64,000 bases of DNA from Ascidia mentula (taxonomy: Eukaryota > Chordata > Ascidiacea > Phlebobranchia > Ascidiidae). Positions 58,582 through 64,000 of this stretch are shown one piece after another. Location: positions 17,675,001 to 17,739,000 of the forward strand of contig OX387199.1 of NCBI GenBank assembly GCA_947561715.1, written 5' to 3'. How positions within the stretch are numbered: position 1 is the stretch's first letter; each line of letters starts with the position of its first letter. The translations under genes and the position numbers were made by a program. Below the pieces are notes generated by a model, which did no database searches, was not told where the DNA came from, and saw only the letters and a program-made list of their open reading frames with translations.

Positions 58582-59539
58582 TTAAGAAATGTCTGTATGC
58601 AACGCGTTTGATTATTTTTGAAATGCTGTAACTAAAAAGAAAAAAAATATGCCATTAAATTAGCATGAACATTTTGTTAATTGACTCTACTTAATGCAAA
58701 CCCCTACCAGACCAGATTAAAGACACAACTGGCCAGATTTGGTCGCGGGCCACACTTTGCTCATGTCTGCACTAATACGTACTGCGACTCAAAAATATCA
58801 TAGTGTGTTTTTTCTTCGACAAAGCGCCGCCTCCAGCATTGCCGACGGCATATTGTAAAACCCGTAGATCCATAAATCTCACAAACAAAGGAAATAATCC
58901 GACAAATAATCGGAAAAGAAAGGGAAGAAAAACGCGTCGTTCTGCGAAACAAACAATCCATCTCTTGGAAGACAACTCTTTTCTACGAAATGTTTTTCAC
59001 AACAAATTCCTTGCGAGCAAATGTTTTTGTCTTATAAAGTTGGAAATGGAAACAAAACCAGAATATCAAACATGAGAACAATACTCATATTAATTCTTTT
59101 TCGAGTTGAACGCCTTTGGGCCAAATGTAATTGTTTGTGGTCGAAAACCAGCCAATTGCAAACACTGCCCTACAGGTCTCGTCAGTGCAGCTGACTATTT
59201 TACGTCTGAATGTATTTTTGGAAGTGAAACTTTTCCCTTACCGTTCTCTGCTAAACTAAAAAAGTTGTTGAAACAAAATATTTTCTCCAGTTTTGATTGA
59301 AAAACTACAAAAGCTATCAATCTCGCCGAAAGAACACAGCCATTTACCAGGAAAAGACGGCAAGAAACAAACGACCTGTTTCCTTCACATTGTATATTAT
59401 CCATGGTGCTTGGGCGAAGTTTTGCACTTGTCTTCGGTCGCAGCAGTGGAACGGAAAACGACAGTGGGAAAAAGAATATACGAATTTCTGCATGTATTTT
59501 GTCTTTTTCCAGCTAACTTTTAACAATAACTGACATAAA

Positions 59540-60120
59540 ATGAATAAAGTGTGTCTTGTCGTTATGCTTGCTTGCTTGATGCTCTTCAGCATCGATACAA
59601 CGAACGGGTGGAGAAGACGAAGAGGTAGCGACCAGAAGCCAGTGCGCGATGCTGGTAAGAAGTCAATTTCTACTGGTTAAAAATAGAAACCTCGTGAATT
59701 ACAACAACACAAAACTTTAATTATATTTGTGGTAACGGAGTATGTAAAAACCAACTGTTGCAAGCGTGAAAAGTCGATTTCCTTTCATTAATTACTCAAT
59801 TCCACCGCTGTATGTTTCGTAAACAAAACAAGCGAGACTCTTAGGAACGATCATTGCAACTGATGTTGCAAAACGATAGCTTTTATTTCATGTCGTTTAT
59901 AAAAAATAAGCAATATATGCAAAAAGACAAGCTGCACGCTTCGATGTACATAGTTTTTAGCAACACAAACCAATGTGGTCGCCACAACTTTATGTATCAT
60001 TTGTTTCTAACCAGTTATAATTATTTTAAAATATTTTTATTTGTCTTTTTAGCATTAATGCAACTGGAGGAGTTGGCGGACATGCTTGATGATGAGCGAA
60101 ACGAGCATGCGGAAAAATGA
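59540..60120 (+). CDS. Small secreted peptide precursor, subfamily b (U4)
   Basis: Exon 1 is 59540-59654 and exon 2 is 60053-60120. The 60-residue product is identical to that of the U1 gene (46452-47032), with the same splice sites and downstream AATAAA. The intron differs by single bases (for example CAATGTGGTC against CAATGAGGTC), so this is a real second locus unless the assembly split two haplotypes. Confidence 0.8.
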
Positions 60121-62456
60121 AAACATGTTAGTGACGAATAAATTGTTGAAAAAGAAAATAAATAAATATTAGCATAAAATATTGATTAAAGTAATTTTGC
60201 AATCCACCATGCAGTAAATTGGAGTAACCGTCATCCCTTTGTTATGCAGATAAACATCAAAACTCGGAAAATTTCCATGTACACAGGAAACCAACATCAC
60301 CTTTTCAAAGAACAATAAATATATCTTAAACTTTGGTACTGTGCCTGATGTGATGAGTATGTATATGGATTTTACTGGTATTTAGGCAGACAATGACAAC
60401 ATTTTACGCCAGTTGATGTATAGTTTTACACCAATGCAAATAACCCCAATTATCTATTGGAAAACATTGGAACGTTTGCCCGACTTGTAAATTTTTCTCC
60501 AAACTTTACTTTCTAACTTAACACGCAGTATACGAACGATGGAAACCAAGTTCTCGGGGCCTAGCAAAATCATCCGGTGCGCAGTTGCGTTTAACGTATT
60601 AAGTAAATTGCCAAATCACATTTATTTAAACAATTTGTACTTTGCCCCAAAACAACTACGCTAATAAACAGTAAAATTTAGAAGAACAACTGACAACGAT
60701 AAAACAAGAAAAGACATCGATTCAGGTAAACACGTGACTGAAGTAAACCGTGCTTGCTATTTAGTTGGGATTGAACAATGAAGTAAGGAAAGTTACAAAA
60801 TGATCTTGAGCAGCACTGTGGGCCGCTATGTTTGTTGCACGAAATATATGCTCTAAGAAAGGAAATAGGGAAGAATCCATCGTTAACTGCTTCAAACTAG
60901 CTCCAAAATAAAGCACTAAAAAACGTTGCAACGTTTTTTCCAGAAAAACATTGTTTTTGGAAGCATATATATATCTTTGAAAACAGCCAATTCCACGAAA
61001 TGTTTTCAGACGTTTTTTTCCATCTGACAAACAGATTTTTCCTAACTGTGCAAGCATTTGATAATTGCTAAACACAACCTTTTTTTCTTTGTTGAGGTCG
61101 AAAGGGTGAACTTTTCAGAAATCAAAAAAATCGATGGATTAGTCACGAAACGAAGAATGTAATCAAAACACGTAACAATAATTTACAGATTATCCAAAAA
61201 ATTTGGGCACTTTTAGTGCGGCTCACACTTACGCAATGAATTGCTCTGTGCGACCATTTGTTGATTGTTTATTGCGTATAACCACATTGTCTTGTCTGCC
61301 ACAAGGCCTCAAAATTCTCAATAAAGGAATACTATGAAACAAATGCTTGTATTATGTACATCGTTGCCAATGCAACAACACTTCAACATTTTTAGGATAC
61401 AACGCAAAATATTTACCAGCACATAAGTTAACTTTACATGTGCTGCAATATGCACGCGTTTCGCGACGAATGTCTTGCTTGCTGTATAGGCGACATTTGC
61501 GTTGTGCGTTGCATAATATAACCTCAGCTTAATTACAACAAAGAACACCACAAACCTGTGTTAGGACAAACAGTTTTGTCAATTGTTGCAATACAGAACT
61601 CCTTTGCCCTTGATTTGTCATGTCACCCGCTGTAAAAGCCACTCAAGCCACATAATGCTTCAGTGATTGCAATATGCCGCCCTAGACACGCGCCGATCAC
61701 GTTATCATCACAGGGATCGCTTTTGACGTAGATATACGTCAGCCTCAAGTTAGCCACACGGCAGCCGCACGTCACCGGAAGTTAGCCGCAATGGTCAAAC
61801 ATGCATTCCAACGTGACTTAAGTGTCTTACCTTTTCTGTTGATCACAGACAGAAACAATAAAACAAACCACTTTATTCCCAAGGAATAAACACCAAAACC
61901 ATGATCAATAAGGTGAGCAAATGGTTAGAACACCATCAAAGGTTTTGGCAAGCACTAGGCCAAAATTCGTTCTAAACTAAACAAACCTAGTGGCCGATTT
62001 ATAACGTGAGCAAGAGTTAAACAATTACTCGCTACAGTTAACCCGATACAACCCTGACTTGATTGTAAATAACCATTTACTATCTATGCCCATGTTGTTA
62101 TCCAGTAATTTGCTTATTTGCATATATGGGAAGAATTAATTTAAATGAAAAAGCCAAATCTGACTTGCTGCTATACATTATGTGCAAACGTTTCGTTCAC
62201 GACTGCGTCTGACGTTTTTCAAAATAAAAGTCAAAACGAAATACAAAATCTCCATGCATTTTGTATGGGCTGACCATGTCCAACATCAGTGCAATTTGAG
62301 AATGAGCTGCAACCAAGAGGGCTCTGAGGTAGACAGGCAACAAAACGGGCAAAACATAACAACTCGTCAGAGCCACATCACGTGACAGCAGCTACACCAG
62401 GCAGTGACGTCGTCATATCAGATGTGTTGAGCTGCAGTGATTTCTGTTTTGTGTAG

Positions 62457-63907
62457 GAAACATTGCTTCTGATAAATATGCTAGCTATCAACATTTTTAT
62501 AAAACTTCACCAATAAAGAGTCTAATTTTGAACAAATATTTCATTTACAGTGATTGTTTCTTTCATTTCTTGTTCTGTAATACATTTGCATTGCTATATT
62601 TGTGCAGTTTTGTAGGAGTGGAAAAGACCACGCAAGGGTGTAACACAAAAAGTAGTTAGGTAGCAGTGGGTGGATAAACGCAGGCTAGTGGTGGAAATTA
62701 CCACCACTGGAGGTGTTAAACCTCAAGCTTGGAGTTTTCCACCTCAACCCTACAGGGGTGGAATTGTCCAACGTAGCTTGGAATATTGGGACCACTCCAC
62801 GTTTTTGATTTACAGTTAAATTGTATTGCAAACATGCACATGTTACGCTTATCATACATGATTAGAAGTGAGATAATTTTATCTGTTTTTCACCAACGTG
62901 AGGTGTAAACAAGTACAAAAATGCACAGTCAATTGATCCCCGAAATGATTTGCGTAAAAGTTCTCAACACAGGCTGCAGATGAAAGGAAACAAGACACAA
63001 TTCATCTGAACCAAACCTCCCCAAGCAGTTTTCGAACTGACTTCAGGATAAATTACAAGGAAATGCTTGGACATTTCGTCGAAATCCGCATATACGTAGC
63101 GAATTCTTCCCACCCATTAAAGCTAAATGTTTTGTTAGAGAACCAACACGATGAACAAAGCAGCCATTCTGTTCATGTTTGCATGCTTGATGCTCATTAC
63201 CATCGATACAACCAACGGGTGGAGACGAAGACGCAGGCACGACCAGCAGAGTAGTTTTGAGTAATGGTAAGAAATGTCTGTGTGTAACGCGTTTGATTAT
63301 TTTTGAAATACTGTAACCAAAAAGCAAAAAAATATGCCAATAAATTAGTATGAACATTTTTTTAATTGACTCTACTTAATGCAAACCCCTACCAGACCAG
63401 ATTAAAGACACAACTGGCCAGATTTGGTCGCGGGCCACACTTTGCCCATGTCTGCACTAATACGTACTGCGACTCAAAAATATCATAGTATGTTTTTTCT
63501 TCGACAAAGCGCCGCCTCCAGCATTGCCGACGGCATATTGTAAAACCCGTAGTTCCATAAATCTCACAAACAAAGGAAATAATCCGACAAATAATCGGAA
63601 AAGAAAGGGAAGAAAAACGCGTAGTTCCGAGAAACAAACAATCCATATCTTGGAAGACAACTCTTTTCTACGAAAGCAAAATCTTGCGAGCAAATGTTTT
63701 TGTCATATAAAGTTGGAAATGGAAACAAAACCAGAATATCAAACATGAGAACAATACTCATATTAATTCTTTTTCTAGTTGAACGCCTTTGGGCCAAATG
63801 TAATTGTTTGTGGTCGAAGACCAGCCAATTGCAAACACTGCCCTACAGGTCTCGTCAGTGCAGCTGACTATTTTACCTCTGAATGTATTTTTAGAAGTGA
63901 CACTTTT
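62457..63907. repeat. Peptide-gene unit U5, broken near the window end
   Basis: Matches U3 and U2 from the unit start through exon 1a and most of the 1b upstream block. Near 63670 it lacks 8-9 bases (CGAAAGCAAAATCTTGCG against CGAAATGTTTTTCACAACAAATTCCTTGCG). After about 63908 (TTTTCCCCCTAATTATAGC) the sequence is unrelated to the other units, so the 1b gene is cut off or missing. Confidence 0.85.
63151..63264 (+). CDS. Subfamily-a exon as a 37-residue single-exon frame (U5)
   Basis: Same sequence as 54753-54866: signal peptide, WRRRRRHDQQSSFE, then a TAA created by the extra T. No exon 2 is visible in the window. Confidence 0.5.
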   Translation: MNKAAILFMFACLMLITIDTTNGWRRRRRHDQQSSFE

Positions 63908-64000
63908 CCCCCTAATTATAGCAAAACCATTAACATCGCCATGGGGGGCTGCATATGCTTGATTTGAAATATTCGCATCCAATTACTAGCCTTTGAATTG
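63908..64000. other. Unique sequence at the window edge
   Basis: Diverges from unit structure; too short to interpret. Confidence 0.5.

Larger units (their letters stand above)
57844..62456. repeat. 4.6-kb peptide-gene unit U4 (near-identical to U1)
   Basis: Coordinates are those of U1 plus 13,087-13,088. Coding exons are identical; scattered differences and small indels accumulate after about 61000. Confidence 0.9.

Noticed and set aside
1..64000. CRISPR array, operon or bacterial promoter structures
   Set aside because: The window is clearly eukaryotic; the only short direct-repeat array (6123-6669) has no unique spacers.

Overview
The window is animal nuclear DNA: AT-rich, intron-containing, full of transposon relics, with Pol III tRNA genes. 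The gene and transposon mix (an LDLa-type class A receptor, a Merlin transposase, a CACTA-like transposon, a tandem tRNA-Arg array, small secreted cationic peptides) fits a tunicate such as Ciona. That assignment is inference; nothing in the sequence names the species. Intron-containing genes are read from splice sites and matching codon phases.

Layout. (1) 1-5.8 kb is a tandem array of about 1.48-kb units. Each unit carries one intact tRNA-Arg(UCG), an antisense relic of a PIF/Harbinger transposase and a decayed signal-peptide exon. A sixth tRNA-Arg lies at 13.6 kb and a 29-bp minisatellite at 6.1-6.7 kb. (2) 9.3-11.6 kb holds two two-exon genes for small secreted peptides: signal peptide, Trp/Arg-rich core, acidic C-terminal exon. 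(3) 15.1-16.1 kb is a Ty3/gypsy relic. (4) 17.27-23.87 kb, minus strand, is one multi-exon receptor gene with LDL-receptor class A modules joined directly to seven membrane helices. (5) 25.65-25.99 kb, minus strand, is another peptide-family member. (6) 29,634-43,123 is a 13.49-kb nested transposon. The outer element has CACTG termini and a TA target duplication and carries two divergent genes, a SAM-like protein and a zinc-finger/DDE-type transposase. The transposase gene is split by an 8.67-kb foldback element whose core holds a Merlin transposase and a GIY-YIG retroelement tail. (7) 43.1-64 kb is a segmental duplication with an offset of about 13.09 kb, built from 4.6-4.7-kb units. Each unit carries alternative-looking first exons and a second exon of the peptide family.

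Three observations stand out. The duplicated copy at 56.2 kb preserves the exact empty insertion site of the 13.49-kb transposon. A textbook type-I hammerhead ribozyme fold occurs on the minus strand at 57,063-57,115, with a near-copy at 43,974-44,026. The expanding peptide family (cationic head, acidic tail, two rival first exons upstream of one shared exon 2) looks like an undescribed secreted, possibly antimicrobial, system. Its function is inference from architecture alone.
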